Shown here in pieces: positions 53,881 through 62,607 of a stretch of DNA of 64,000 nt (position 1 is the stretch's first letter; every line of letters begins with the position of its first letter). Origin of the DNA: Gracilibacillus salinarum (lineage in GTDB: Bacteria > Bacillota > Bacilli > Bacillales > Amphibacillaceae); assembly GCF_022919575.1 (NCBI RefSeq), contig NZ_CP095071.1, positions 1,736,001 to 1,800,000 of the forward strand, given 5' to 3'. The position numbers were made by a program, and so were the translations under genes. The notes under the pieces were generated by a model. That model had not been told where the DNA came from, did not search any database, and worked only from the letters and a program-made list of their open reading frames with translations.

Positions 53881-54849
53881 ATGATGAAAAGACCCTTCTC
53901 AAATAAGGGCCACGAATCATTTTACGGCTATTTATTTGCCCATTTTATTGGCGAGCAAAAGAACGGCGAACAAATCTATTTTGCGCTAAGTAAGGATGGG
54001 CTGCATTGGCAAGATCTGAATAACCAGCAGCCGGTTTTGTATTCAACAGTTGGAGAACAAGGAGTACGGGACCCCTTTTTAATTCGAAGTAACGATGGGA
54101 AAACCTTCTATTTACTGGCTACCGATCTCAGTATCTATCACCGTGGTGGCTGGCAACATGCGCAAGCTACAATTACCGGCAGTCATTCACTCGTTATTTG
54201 GGAATCACCCGATCTTGTGAACTGGTCTGAGCCACGGATTGTAGAGGTTGCTCCGCAAGATGCAGGCTGCGCTTGGGCTCCGGAGGCTATTTTTGACGAG
54301 CAGGAAGATGATTATCTCGTATTCTGGGCATCCAGCAGAAAGGCAACGAACGGTGAGGGCAGAGGCATGCATATCTATTGCAGTAAAACAACAGATTTTC
54401 GTAGTTTTACAGAGCCTCAATTATATATCACTCGTGGTGAAAACAACTCAATCATAGACACAACCATCATCTCGGCAAATGGTTCCTATTACAGAGCATC
54501 AGGTGACGGGCAAATCACCATTGAAGCAAGCGACCAATTATTGGGGGAATGGCAAGTTCTTTCTACTTTAGAATCCTTAGGCATGAAGCTTACCGGTAAA
54601 GATGTTGAAGGGCCGGAATTTTTTAAGTTTAACGGAGAAAATAGATGGGGATTGCTCGTTGATCAGTACGCAACAGAAGGAGGCTATCTGCCAGTCACCA
54701 CTACAGACATAGGGGACACAACCGGGACATGCTGGCGCAAATTAAAACCGGATGAATATTCGTTTGGTCAGCTAAAAAAGCGTCATGGCACGATATTGCC
54801 TGTAACGGAAAAGGAATATCATGCTATATGGACGAAATGGCATAAATAA
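53881..54849 (+). CDS. Glycoside hydrolase family 43-like protein
   Basis: A 322-residue five-bladed beta-propeller enzyme, probably cytoplasmic because it lacks a signal peptide. Family 43 marks are VRDPFLI (catalytic-base Asp near 62), CAWAPEAIFDE (near 135) and KDVEGPEFFKF (acid Glu near 243). It likely removes arabinose or xylose from oligosaccharides, but the specificity cannot be assigned. AGGAGGTCAC precedes ATGATG; the second ATG (53884) has the better spacing. It stands alone, far from the sugar importer. Confidence 0.85.
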   Translation: MMKRPFSNKGHESFYGYLFAHFIGEQKNGEQIYFALSKDGLHWQDLNNQQPVLYSTVGEQGVRDPFLIRSNDGKTFYLLATDLSIYHRGGWQHAQATITGSHSLVIWESPDLVNWSEPRIVEVAPQDAGCAWAPEAIFDEQEDDYLVFWASSRKATNGEGRGMHIYCSKTTDFRSFTEPQLYITRGENNSIIDTTIISANGSYYRASGDGQITIEASDQLLGEWQVLSTLESLGMKLTGKDVEGPEFFKFNGENRWGLLVDQYATEGGYLPVTTTDIGDTTGTCWRKLKPDEYSFGQLKKRHGTILPVTEKEYHAIWTKWHK

Positions 54850-54863
54850 TCACTTTACCTTAT

Positions 54864-55454
54864 TTATTGAAACTTATACTTAAGTATAAATACGACATCA
54901 AATTCTTTTATCAAGTCTATATTAATTTGACTTTTTTTATAAAATTTATCTGGCAATCTCTCGCCCATTGTGGGGTCTGTACTAGTATAACAAATACTCA
55001 ATAAGATACCTTCATCTTTAAATTGCTGTTCAAGCAGCGGGTTAGAATCCCACCTGCTGCTCATTGAACTCAATTCCTCATCAAATGTTTGAAATGTTGT
55101 AGCACCACCTATTTTGTCCTGACTATGAGCAGTAATATTGAAAATCGGATCATCACGTCTCGTTTTAGAGGTGGAGAAAACAATCATGCCATCTTTCTCT
55201 ATTGGTATAATGGAATGATCAACCAGTTCTTCTTGTAAAGTACCAAATGAGAATTTTTCCATTTTTAATTCCACTTCATCGTAGTCTTCGCCAATAAAAA
55301 AATCGAATATAAAGTATTTATCTGCTGTATTATCTAATATATTCAATTCTCTATCAGTTAGTTCAGCTTGAGCAATATAATTTTGTTGATGGACACAGGA
55401 AGTAATCATCATGAAACAAAACAGCCCTAGAAAATAATATACAATCTTTTTCAT
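54864..55454 (-). CDS. Hypothetical lipoprotein
   Basis: A 196-residue exported protein. The lipoprotein signal is KKIVYYFLGLFCFMMITSC. The mature part is acidic and soluble, with ADKYFIFDFFIGEDYDEVEL near the start and RRDDPIFNITAHS in the middle. GGAGAGAAG before the ATG at 55454 decides the start over 55472. It is convergent with the GH43 gene, only 14 bases away. Family not recognised. Confidence 0.75.
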   Translation of the reverse strand: MKKIVYYFLGLFCFMMITSCVHQQNYIAQAELTDRELNILDNTADKYFIFDFFIGEDYDEVELKMEKFSFGTLQEELVDHSIIPIEKDGMIVFSTSKTRRDDPIFNITAHSQDKIGGATTFQTFDEELSSMSSRWDSNPLLEQQFKDEGILLSICYTSTDPTMGERLPDKFYKKSQINIDLIKEFDVVFILKYKFQ

Positions 55455-55687
55455 TAGCTTCTCTCCACTCAAAAATTGAATTTATATCCAATTATACCAA
55501 AATAAATTCTATGCTGCCAACGGCATACAAATTATTTTCACAAGAACCGAAATTTCCTTTGAAAAGGGATGAAAATCCTGATTAAACTTCGTGCAATCCT
55601 GCATACGTGATTTTCTTGTTGTTCATAATAAAGATGTCATTCGGCACTGGCATCTACCCAAAATGAATTAAACTCTTTTACTTCTTG

Positions 55688-56240
55688 GATCTGCAAGAAA
55701 GCAAACTAATACCTAAACCCGCCGCTATCGCTTCTTTAATGATCTGAGTACTGTCAAACTCCAACTTTTTCTCAGAGTCGATGATGTCTGCTTTTCTAAC
55801 TCTTAAACTGAAACATCCCCTTCATTTCTGGCCAAACGGTGATTCAGAGCGACTACTATACACATGGAATCCTCCGCAAAAGATTCAATAACCCGATGTT
55901 TAATACATCTTCCTCATCTATACTTGTTGCAGAAAACTCTGTAAATACAGAGATCCCTCACTACCTCCTTGATACCAGGGTAATGTATCTGGTGTAGTTT
56001 CTACTTCAGCTCGTGGACTTTCGCTTCCGAACGCTCTTAATAAGCTCAAAAAAACGTCAATGCCTTCGTTTGAAACGGGGAACATAACACAATTGAAAAT
56101 TCACGTTTTACCAGCAGTTGGTTGATCTTTATCACAGACAATGAACCCTTGGCACTTTCATCACGAATTGCCCAGTAGATGACTCAACAATATATTGGCT
56201 ATTTTTAATGTATTTCCAATCGTGATGGTTGGTTCAATCA
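55688..56240 (-). pseudogene. Scrambled remains of a duplicated LysR gene
   Basis: Two blocks match the intact LysR gene at 57163-58065 but in the wrong order and with deletions. Bases 55688-55910 match about 57350-57612, lacking about 60 bases. Bases 56010-56240 match 57170-57345 and then jump to about 57648-57720. Shared stretches include TAATACCTAAACCCGC, TTTAATGATCTGAGTACTG, TGGACTTTCGCTTCCGAA and CAATTGAAAATTCACGTTTTACC. Many stops and shifts make it non-functional. It looks like an old tandem duplicate that was rearranged around the LOV gene. Confidence 0.85.
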
Positions 56241-56308
56241 TTTCTATTCTAGTTAGAGGAACTTTAGTAAAAAAAGCACCTTCACCAAGATGCTTTCCTC
56301 CAAAAATA

Positions 56309-57088
56309 TTATTCAGAAATATACGCAATAGCTGCTTTCACATTGTTAAATGTAGGGATTTTGTTGACTGTATCTACCATCCCAGCTGTTTTCATTGCGA
56401 GATTGGGACCGATTCCTGCCAGTAGTGTTTCTTTCCCCATTAAACGAGCTAACTGACTGATCTCGAAGAAACGGGAAACGACATACGTATCCATTTCATA
56501 CAAACCAGACAAATCGATAATCAGGTAATCTTCATCCGAATCTTCCAGATAAAAGGATAGCCGCTTGCTCATCGAATCAAATCGTTGATCGGTGAAGTTG
56601 CCGATCAGCGGCAGGATAACTGCATTGTCTGTTATCGGCACAATCGGGGTCGAGATACTGTCCATCTCTTTTAATGTATTCTCTAGTATCATTGCCTTTT
56701 CCCTTTCTTCACTGATATCTTTTTGAATCCCGATAAAATAAAACTTGGATTCTTCCTCTATCCAGACCGGATCGATGATTAATTCATTCCAAAAGCCTGT
56801 CTGATCTTTCCTATAATTGTATAACAAGACTTCAATGGATTCTCGATTATGTAATGCCTCCGAAATCTTTCGTACACTATCATCATTTGTTTCTGAACCT
56901 TGAAGAAAGCGACAATTCTGTCCGATCACTTCCTCACTGGTATAGCCAGTTAAGTGATAAAAGCCTTCATTAGCAAGTATGATCGGATTATCTTCCTGAT
57001 CGGGATCGGTAATGACGACTCCCACTTTTGTTCGATTAAGTGCTTTTTCAAATAGGATTTGTTTAAACGTAGCAATCTCCTCCTGCAC
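56309..57088 (-). CDS. LOV-STAS blue-light photoreceptor (YtvA-like)
   Basis: A 259-residue soluble light sensor. The LOV/PAS core (about 15-130) has KVGVVITDPDQEDNPIILAN and GQNCRFLQGSETND, with the flavin-adduct cysteine at residue 59, then NYRKDQTGFWNEL and YFIGIQKDISEEREKA. A helical linker leads to STAS (about 145-259) with STPIVPITDNAVILPLIGN and YLIIDLSGLYEMD. In B. subtilis the relative YtvA feeds blue light into the SigB stress response through stressosomes (established). It starts at a GTG with no good site upstream; the AGGAGGAG lies inside the first codons, so the true start may differ. Confidence 0.93.
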   Translation of the reverse strand: MQEEIATFKQILFEKALNRTKVGVVITDPDQEDNPIILANEGFYHLTGYTSEEVIGQNCRFLQGSETNDDSVRKISEALHNRESIEVLLYNYRKDQTGFWNELIIDPVWIEEESKFYFIGIQKDISEEREKAMILENTLKEMDSISTPIVPITDNAVILPLIGNFTDQRFDSMSKRLSFYLEDSDEDYLIIDLSGLYEMDTYVVSRFFEISQLARLMGKETLLAGIGPNLAMKTAGMVDTVNKIPTFNNVKAAIAYISE

Positions 57089-57162
57089 AATTACAATTAG
57101 TCTAATTTTATCATAAATAAAGCCTCTTGCAAAAAACGTTAATCAGTATGCCTACCTGACAT

Positions 57163-58065
57163 TTACTCCAGTTCTCGTGGACTTTCGCTTCCGAATGCTC
57201 TTAATAAGCTCAAAAAAACGTTCAGCGCCTTCGTTTGAAACGGCGAACGTAACACAATTGAAAATTCACGTTTTACCGGCAGTTGGTTCAGCTCCACCAC
57301 AGACAACGAACCCCTGGCACTTTCATCGCGGACTGCCCAATAAGAAAGCAGACTAATACCTAAACCCGCTGCTATCGATTCTTTAATGATCTGAGTACTG
57401 CCAAACTCCAATCTTTTCTCAGGGTCAATGCCAATCGATTGAAACATTTTTTCCGTAACTTCCCTGGTTCCCGAACCTTGTTCCCGCACGATCCATGTCT
57501 CCTTTTCTAATTCTGAAACGGAAACATTCCCTTCTTTTCTGGCCAAACGGTGGTTAGGAGCGGCTACTATACACATGGAATCCTCTGCAAAAGGTTCAAT
57601 AACCAAATGCTTATCATGAAAGGCTCCTTCCACTATCCCTACATCTATTTGATGACTCAACACTAGATTGGCTATTTTGGATGTATTTCCAATCGTGATA
57701 GTTGGCTCAATCAGTGGATAGTGCTGGTGCATGTTTTTGATCACATGGGGCAACACATATTCACCAAAAGTATAACTGGCACCAATCGAAATAGGACCGC
57801 TTGCCTTATTAGTCAGATCATCGATTAAGTCGTGCATTTTTGCATAAAGCCCCAAGATCTCCTTTGCATGGTAATACACCATTTCACCCGCCTGATTCAA
57901 GCGGACAAACTTGTTGCTTCGTTCCAGTAATTTGGATCCCATAGTTTGCTCCAGCGATCGGATGTACTGACTGACAGCAGGCTGGGTCATGTGTAATTTT
58001 TCTGCTGCACGCGAGAAATTCTTTAATTCTGCTACGGTGACGAAGACTTGTAATTGTTGATCCAT
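57163..58065 (-). CDS. LysR family transcriptional regulator
   Basis: A 300-residue LysR-type regulator. The N-terminal winged helix is clear: FVTVAELKNFSRAAEKLHMTQPAVSQYIRSLEQTMGSKLL. The inducer-binding domain follows (about 90-290). It is divergent from a YeiH-type transporter gene, an arrangement seen with CysL/YeiE-like regulators, so it probably controls that gene and itself in response to a sulfur or other small-molecule signal (inference). A rearranged remnant of a close copy lies at 55688-56240. Confidence 0.92.
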   Translation of the reverse strand: MDQQLQVFVTVAELKNFSRAAEKLHMTQPAVSQYIRSLEQTMGSKLLERSNKFVRLNQAGEMVYYHAKEILGLYAKMHDLIDDLTNKASGPISIGASYTFGEYVLPHVIKNMHQHYPLIEPTITIGNTSKIANLVLSHQIDVGIVEGAFHDKHLVIEPFAEDSMCIVAAPNHRLARKEGNVSVSELEKETWIVREQGSGTREVTEKMFQSIGIDPEKRLEFGSTQIIKESIAAGLGISLLSYWAVRDESARGSLSVVELNQLPVKREFSIVLRSPFQTKALNVFLSLLRAFGSESPRELE

Positions 58066-58084
58066 TGTATTCCACCTTTTTCAT

Positions 58085-58135
58085 TTATATAAATTTACTT
58101 ATGATTAACATAATAAATGATTATTTTACTTATAT
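58085..58135. promoter_or_regulatory. Divergent control region between LysR and yeiH
   Basis: An AT-rich spacer containing AATAA-ATGA-TTATT, an inverted repeat of LysR-box style, and two TTTACTTAT direct repeats about 31 bases apart. It probably holds the LysR binding sites; the assignment is by position. Confidence 0.45.
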
Positions 58136-58172
58136 CCAGAGAGGACGTAATCTGAGAACAGGTGGTGTTAAC

Positions 58173-59177
58173 ATGAAAAACGCAAAATTTGACATAAATA
58201 GGATCGGCGGTATAGCTTTCACCTTTTTGATTGCCTCGCTTGGTTTTTTATTAGCAAAGTTACCCGGTTTTGACCAGATCGGACAGCTGGCATCCGCGAT
58301 CATTATCGCTGTTTTCTACCGGCAGTTATGTGGATACCCTGAATTCTTCCGCTTAGGTATCGCTTTTTCTTCCCAAAAATTATTACGGTTTGCGATCGTT
58401 TTATTCGGATTAAAGCTCAATATTGCTACGGTTATACAGGATGGAGCAGGATTACTGCTTCGAGATATTGGGGTTATAACCTTTGCCATCCTAACAACCG
58501 TATGGCTGGCACGGCTTGTGAAGGCCGATAAAAATATCTCTCTTCTGCTTGGGGTAGGGACAGGAGTCTGTGGTGCCGCAGCCATCGCTGCCATTGCACC
58601 TATCATAAAATCTAAAGAGGAAGACACAGCGATCAGCGTTGGTATCATCGCATTATTTGGCACTGTTTTTGCTATTACGTACACTATTTTACGCCCATTC
58701 CTCCCATTAACGCCAACAGAATACGGCATCTGGTCCGGCATTAGTTTGCATGAAGTAGCGCATGTCGCCCTCGCTTCCGCACCAGCAGGAAAAGAAGCAC
58801 TGGCAATAGGGCTGCTGGCAAAATTGGGCAGAGTATTTTTACTCCTGCCACTGTGCCTGCTATTTATCTATATCATCAAACGAAAAAAGGGCCGGGATGA
58901 GCAGGATGCGCAAACAAAAATAGCATTCCCCTGGTTTTTGATAGGATTCATGGTGATGAGTATATTGGGAAGCTTTGTACTCGGCGATATTATTCATGTA
59001 TCCTCTTCTTTTATAAATGGGGCTTCGCATCTTAGTACATGGTGTTTAACAGCAGCAATGGTCGGATTGGGACTGAATGTAAATATACGTGATCTGCGCG
59101 CCAAAGCACTGAAACCAGCGATTGTGATGGTGATAGTTTCTATTTGTTTAACTGTTTTAACGTATTTTATTGTATAA
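58173..59177 (+). CDS. YeiH family (UPF0324) putative sulfate exporter
   Basis: A 334-residue membrane protein with about ten helices. Family features are LAKLPGFDQIGQLASAIIIAVFYRQL, LRFAIVLFGLKLNI, GVGTGVCGAAAIAAIAPIIKSKEEDTAISVGIIALFGT and GISLHEVAHVALASAP. The ATG at 58173 lies behind ACAGGTGG; the longer frame upstream would overlap the promoter region. It is divergent from the LysR gene that probably controls it. The transport role is predicted for the family, not proven here. Confidence 0.9.
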   Translation: MKNAKFDINRIGGIAFTFLIASLGFLLAKLPGFDQIGQLASAIIIAVFYRQLCGYPEFFRLGIAFSSQKLLRFAIVLFGLKLNIATVIQDGAGLLLRDIGVITFAILTTVWLARLVKADKNISLLLGVGTGVCGAAAIAAIAPIIKSKEEDTAISVGIIALFGTVFAITYTILRPFLPLTPTEYGIWSGISLHEVAHVALASAPAGKEALAIGLLAKLGRVFLLLPLCLLFIYIIKRKKGRDEQDAQTKIAFPWFLIGFMVMSILGSFVLGDIIHVSSSFINGASHLSTWCLTAAMVGLGLNVNIRDLRAKALKPAIVMVIVSICLTVLTYFIV

Positions 59178-59258
59178 AAAGGGGCTGGAAGGTCTTTTTC
59201 TAGCAGAAGTGTGATTGAAAGGAGTTCAGGTGGAAGGGGCTTTGTAGCAGGATGTTTG

Positions 59259-59375
59259 CGCTTGAAGTTCGGGCTACTTCAGACGTTTGGTGGTTCTTTT
59301 TTGACTCTTACGCTTGAAGTTTGCTCTTCTTCAGGCGTTCGGCTCTTCTTTTTTGGTCCTTACGCTTGAAGACAA
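59259..59375 (+). repeat. 52-nt tandem repeat of terminator-like hairpins
   Basis: Unit 1 (59259-59310) and unit 2 (59311-59362) are 52 bases each, and a third begins at 59363. Each has CGCTTGAAG, a short loop, CTTCAG(A/G)CG and a TTCTTTTTTG tail, so each unit is a complete terminator hairpin. It follows the yeiH gene by about 80 bases. Confidence 0.75.
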
Positions 59376-59432
59376 CTGAATGAAACACCAATAACCCTTC
59401 AAACCGCCGAAGACAGCTTCATACCTACTCGC

Positions 59433-59926
59433 TCACAACGTTATAAGCATCGTCTCGGATGTTCCATCAACACAATAATGTGCAAATCCTGTTTTTTTAT
59501 AAAGATGAATGGCTTGCACATTCCCCCGGTCTACACTTAACGATACCGTTCTAAAACCATCCGCCTTCGCTTGTTCTATTATTTTTTTCATTAACAGAAA
59601 ACCAAGTCCCTTTGCCCTTGCCTCTTCCGAAACAGCAATCCCCAGCTCCGGGGTATTTGAATTGACATAACCATAGCCTCGAACAATCGATACCAGACAG
59701 CTCCAACCGGCTGACGATCCGAATTATGCGCAATGAATGCTCGATCCCCTTTTCTTCCCCAATCCTCATAATACTTTTTAAGATGTGGCACGTTTAATAA
59801 TTCTTCTTTTGGCGGTTTGTTTTCGGGAACATAGATAGATTCATATAACATATCGGTTAAAAAGGGAAACTGATCATCTGTCATATTTTTTATCATAAAC
59901 AATACTTTTACCACCTTCGCATTCAT
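59433..59926 (-). pseudogene. GNAT acetyltransferase gene with a frameshift
   Basis: The N-terminal 100 residues (DDQFPFLTDMLYESIYVPE..GDRAFIAHNSDRQPVGAVWYRLF) read from 59926. The frame is then lost near 59690-59700. The acetyl-CoA binding part continues in another frame: GYGYVNSNTPELGIAVSEEARAKGLGFLLM, then VSLSVDRGNVQAIHLYKKTGF, ending at 59433. One missing base explains it. All GNAT motifs are otherwise intact, so the loss is recent or a sequencing error. An intact protein would be about 164 residues. Confidence 0.87.
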
Positions 59927-59944
59927 TTTTTCTCAGCCATTCAT

Positions 59945-60340
59945 TTAACCTTCTCGTAATCCGATATAAGGAATTTCTTCATTATTCACGATTGCAATAT
60001 ATAACCCGCTAGGTTCCTCTGTTTGGTAAATGCTGGTACCCACCGGTAAGATTGTAGCTGTTCCACTAGTAAACTCATTACTCTCAGCAGTTTGCCTGGT
60101 TATTTCGGCAACTTCCTCACCTGCCGTCCAATCTTTTTCCATCACCCAGTCAAGATCCCCTGCATTACTATACACAATTCCATTTAGCAAAAAAATATCT
60201 GCTTCCGGATTATCTATTAAAATATCTGCAGCTGTCGGGTTACCTGAACTCATTAGGTTCTCCTCTTTTTGATGATAGCAAGCGACTAGAACGACCGAAG
60301 TAATCAGCGTTATGAAAAAGAGTTTTCGTTTCAGCTTCAT
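59945..60340 (-). CDS. Hypothetical lipoprotein
   Basis: A 131-residue protein with a lipoprotein signal (KLKRKLFFITLITSVVLVAC), a lipidation cysteine near residue 21 and a short acidic soluble domain containing ILIDNPEADIFLLNGIVYSNAGDLDWV. The pattern resembles small Bacillus DUF3221-like lipoproteins, but I hold this weakly. AGAGG precedes the start; a GTG at 60343 is an alternative. The broken GNAT gene follows 18 bases downstream, probably in the same transcript. Confidence 0.75.
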   Translation of the reverse strand: MKLKRKLFFITLITSVVLVACYHQKEENLMSSGNPTAADILIDNPEADIFLLNGIVYSNAGDLDWVMEKDWTAGEEVAEITRQTAESNEFTSGTATILPVGTSIYQTEEPSGLYIAIVNNEEIPYIGLREG

Positions 60341-60406
60341 CACCTCTTTTATGATATCATTTATCAGTGACCTGCTGCTGCCATTTTTCTATCGTATCCC
60401 AAACGG

Positions 60407-60829
60407 CTAATGCTTAGCTTCTTTGTGATACTCGAAGCTTGAAGTGCGACGGTTAGCACTGTGATAAAACAACGCAACAAAGATAGCGCTAACAATCGGA
60501 TAACCAATATAAACCGCTGGATTCATATGTTCCACTAAGCTATACTCTCCCCACTCAAGCCATAAACGCCATCCCATCCCAAGACCGCTTAACAGTATAG
60601 AAAGCACAAAAACGCTTGCAATCCTTTTTTTCATTAACCCAGCAAAGATGATTGCTACTATTAAATAGATGAATAACGTTAGAAACGTAAAAAACAGGCT
60701 AAACCCTTTTAATCCAGGAACGACGAATGTAAAGGAGATTCCGGAGAAAAAGACAATCGTAAGCATCGTAACTATTAAAAATAGCTTAGGTGATTGTTCG
60801 ATATGATGATATAACTTTTCTACCAACAT
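60407..60829 (-). CDS. Small membrane protein with repeat-encoded C terminus
   Basis: A 140-residue protein with four membrane helices (LFLIVTMLTIVFFSGISFTFVV, FSLFFTFLTLFIYLIVAIIFAGL, VFVLSILLSGLGMGWRLW and VYIGYPIVSAIFVALFYH). The last 15 or so residues (ANRRTSSFEYHKEAKH) are read from a family 1 hairpin repeat (60411-60470), so the natural end was replaced by a repeat insertion. GGAGTGA precedes the ATG at 60829. Family not recognised; the membrane part appears complete. Confidence 0.75.
   Translation of the reverse strand: MLVEKLYHHIEQSPKLFLIVTMLTIVFFSGISFTFVVPGLKGFSLFFTFLTLFIYLIVAIIFAGLMKKRIASVFVLSILLSGLGMGWRLWLEWGEYSLVEHMNPAVYIGYPIVSAIFVALFYHSANRRTSSFEYHKEAKH
60411..60470 (+). repeat. 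Dispersed hairpin repeat family 1, copy E (5' truncated)
   Basis: It keeps the right half of the family: GCTTAGCTTCTTTGTGATAC, TCGAAGCTTGAAGTG and ACGGTTAGCACTGTGATAAA. It lies inside the 3' end of a minus-strand membrane-protein gene. Confidence 0.75.
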
Positions 60830-61139
60830 GGGCTTCACTCCAATTTGTTTTCTATTTCAACGTTGTTCCCTACACTTTTCTCTAAATTTATAGACATTGT
60901 AATAAATTCACCTTACATTCGTTTCTTATTTTAACATAAATATCCATTCATAAGTAGTGAATATTCTCATTCAGACATTTACATACCATCATACTTTTTT
61001 TGGATTTTTATCAGAATAAAAAAGCTAATCCTCCTTACATACCAAGAGAATTAGCCTTTTAAAATAAATTTTTTCTGATAGTGCTCTGTTTCAAAATCTT
61101 TTTCCACTTCTTCAAGTGGGTGAGTTCAATCAATAACTA
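60830..61139. other. Intergenic stretch with the GH1-remnant terminator
   Basis: No gene seen. It contains the terminator at 61018-61060 and AT-rich sequence, probably including the promoter of the small membrane protein. Confidence 0.5.
61018..61060 (-). terminator. Terminator after the GH1 remnant
   Basis: On the minus strand AAGGCTAATTCTC and GAGGATTAGCTTTTT form a stem around a 12-base loop with a T-run. It is probably the original terminator of the lost beta-glucosidase operon. Confidence 0.75.
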
Positions 61140-61436
<297 letters not shown>

Positions 61437-61790
61437 TCATCCTTTTTCTTCTTCCCAGTGGTTCTGTATATATTCTTCAATGTGGTTCATCATATTCTTC
61501 AGCAAAAACAAGCTGTTATGTTGAGGATCTATATAATAAAAATTCTTCGTGCCTACGCGATGAACATTCACCACTTTCGCTTCTTTTAAAATCCGTAAAT
61601 GATGTGAAACAGTAGGACGGGATAAATGTGTTTTTTGCGTAATTTCACCAACCCGCATTCCATCCTTACAACCTGCTGCGATCAGCGTAAGCAGGATAGA
61701 TTGTCTTGTCGGATCGCCAATCGCTGTCAGAACATGTTGGCATTCCCGGAATTCAGCAGCTAATACATTTAATTGCTCTGTGTCCTTCAT
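61437..61790 (-). CDS. ArsR family transcriptional regulator
   Basis: A 117-residue winged-helix repressor: HVLTAIGDPTRQSILLTLIAAG, then MRVGEITQKTHLSRPTVSHHLRILKEAKVVNVHRVGTKNFYY, the standard ArsR/SmtB DNA-binding order. I see no clear metal-binding cysteine cluster; the single Cys residues near 18 and 41 are not in the ELCVCDL motif, so it may sense something other than metal. AAGGAGCTG precedes the ATG. The gene it controls is not obvious. It lies between a GH1 remnant and a hairpin repeat. Confidence 0.9.
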   Translation of the reverse strand: MKDTEQLNVLAAEFRECQHVLTAIGDPTRQSILLTLIAAGCKDGMRVGEITQKTHLSRPTVSHHLRILKEAKVVNVHRVGTKNFYYIDPQHNSLFLLKNMMNHIEEYIQNHWEEEKG

Positions 61791-61808
61791 TGCATGCAGC
61801 TCCTTGTT

Positions 61809-61911
61809 GAAACTTATCAGGGTGTTAGCGTCTGTTTACTCTCGCTTAGCTTCTTTGTGATACTCGAAACTTGACTTGGGAGTATTACAGACGGTCAGTA
61901 CCGTGATAAAC
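61809..61911 (+). repeat. Dispersed hairpin repeat family 1, copy F
   Basis: It lacks the first bases but keeps AACTTATCAGGGTGTTAGC and GTCTGTTTACTC pairing with GAGTATTACAGAC around GCTTAGCTTCTTTGTGATAC. The ACGGTCAGTACCGTGATAAA end closes it. It sits directly upstream of the ArsR start. Confidence 0.78.
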
Positions 61912-62214
61912 ATATTAATCATAACATATAGATAGTTTTATAAATCATTGGGAAAAAAATTCAAGACCATTAAATTATTTATAAAAAATGGGAAATCATA
62001 TAGTATTCTCGTTGAACATATTCCTGGATCCTGTTCCTACCCAATACATAATCGGATAAATATCAACGCTATTGGAGGGATACAATTGATTATTTTTCCA
62101 TAATATGCCTTGTAATTGGTGATGGGATGCTGACAACACTATTTGGATACTTCGACTTCATTTCGTAATAATAATCTTCAATACTTTTATCTACCTAGAA
62201 GAATGCATGTGCAT
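61912..62214. other. Intergenic stretch, no gene seen
   Basis: AT-rich DNA between the hairpin repeat and the 52-bp tandem array. No open frame with a ribosome binding site, terminator or repeat was recognised. Confidence 0.45.
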
Positions 62215-62511
62215 CTATGGTAACTGCTCTCCACTTTTAGTTCCTTTCCCACTAAACGATACAAATCTTGAGCGACTGCTCCCCACTTTTGGCTCCTTTC
62301 CCGCTATACGAGACAAATCTTTGGCGACTGCTCCCCACTTTTGGTTCCTTTCTCGCTAAACGAGACAAATCTTGAGCGAGCACTCTCCACTTTTGGCTCC
62401 TTTCCCGCTAAACGATACAAATCTTTAGTGACTACTTCCCACTTTTGGTTCCTTTCTTGCTAAACGATACAAATCTTTGGCGACCACTCTACACTTTTGG
62501 CTCCTTTCCTT
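62215..62511. repeat. 52-bp non-coding tandem repeat, about 5.7 units
   Basis: The CTCCCCACTTTTGG start recurs at about 62226, 62278, 62330, 62382, 62434 and 62486, an exact 52-base period. Each unit holds (C/A)CTTTTGG(C/T)TCCTTTC, CGCTAAACGA(G/T)ACAAATCTT and GCGAC. The period is not a multiple of 3 and there is no open frame, so it is non-coding. It lies downstream of the symporter gene, in its 3' region beyond the terminator. Confidence 0.9.
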
Positions 62512-62567
62512 ATACTTGATGCATTCAAAACTTCAATACGTCTTCATTGCTTAAATTTTTCCAACCT
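62510..62567. repeat. Dispersed repeat family 2, copy d (divergent)
   Basis: TTATACTTGATGCA, AAACTTCAATACGTCTTCATTGC and TTAAATTTTTCC follow the family order with more changes. It abuts the 52-bp array on one side and the symporter terminator on the other. Confidence 0.45.
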
Positions 62568-62572
62568 AGAAA

Positions 62573-62602
62573 AAACACGTCTATTCGAAAATAGACGTGT
62601 TT
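62573..62602 (-). terminator. Terminator of the symporter gene
   Basis: A 13-bp perfect stem AAACACGTCTATT/AATAGACGTGTTT with a CGAA tetraloop; on the minus strand it ends in TTTTT. It is 5 bases from the stop codon. Confidence 0.92.
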
Positions 62603-62607
62603 CCACA

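Noticed and set aside
62215..62511. CRISPR array
   Set aside because: The units are contiguous 52-base repeats without variable spacers, and no cas genes are present.
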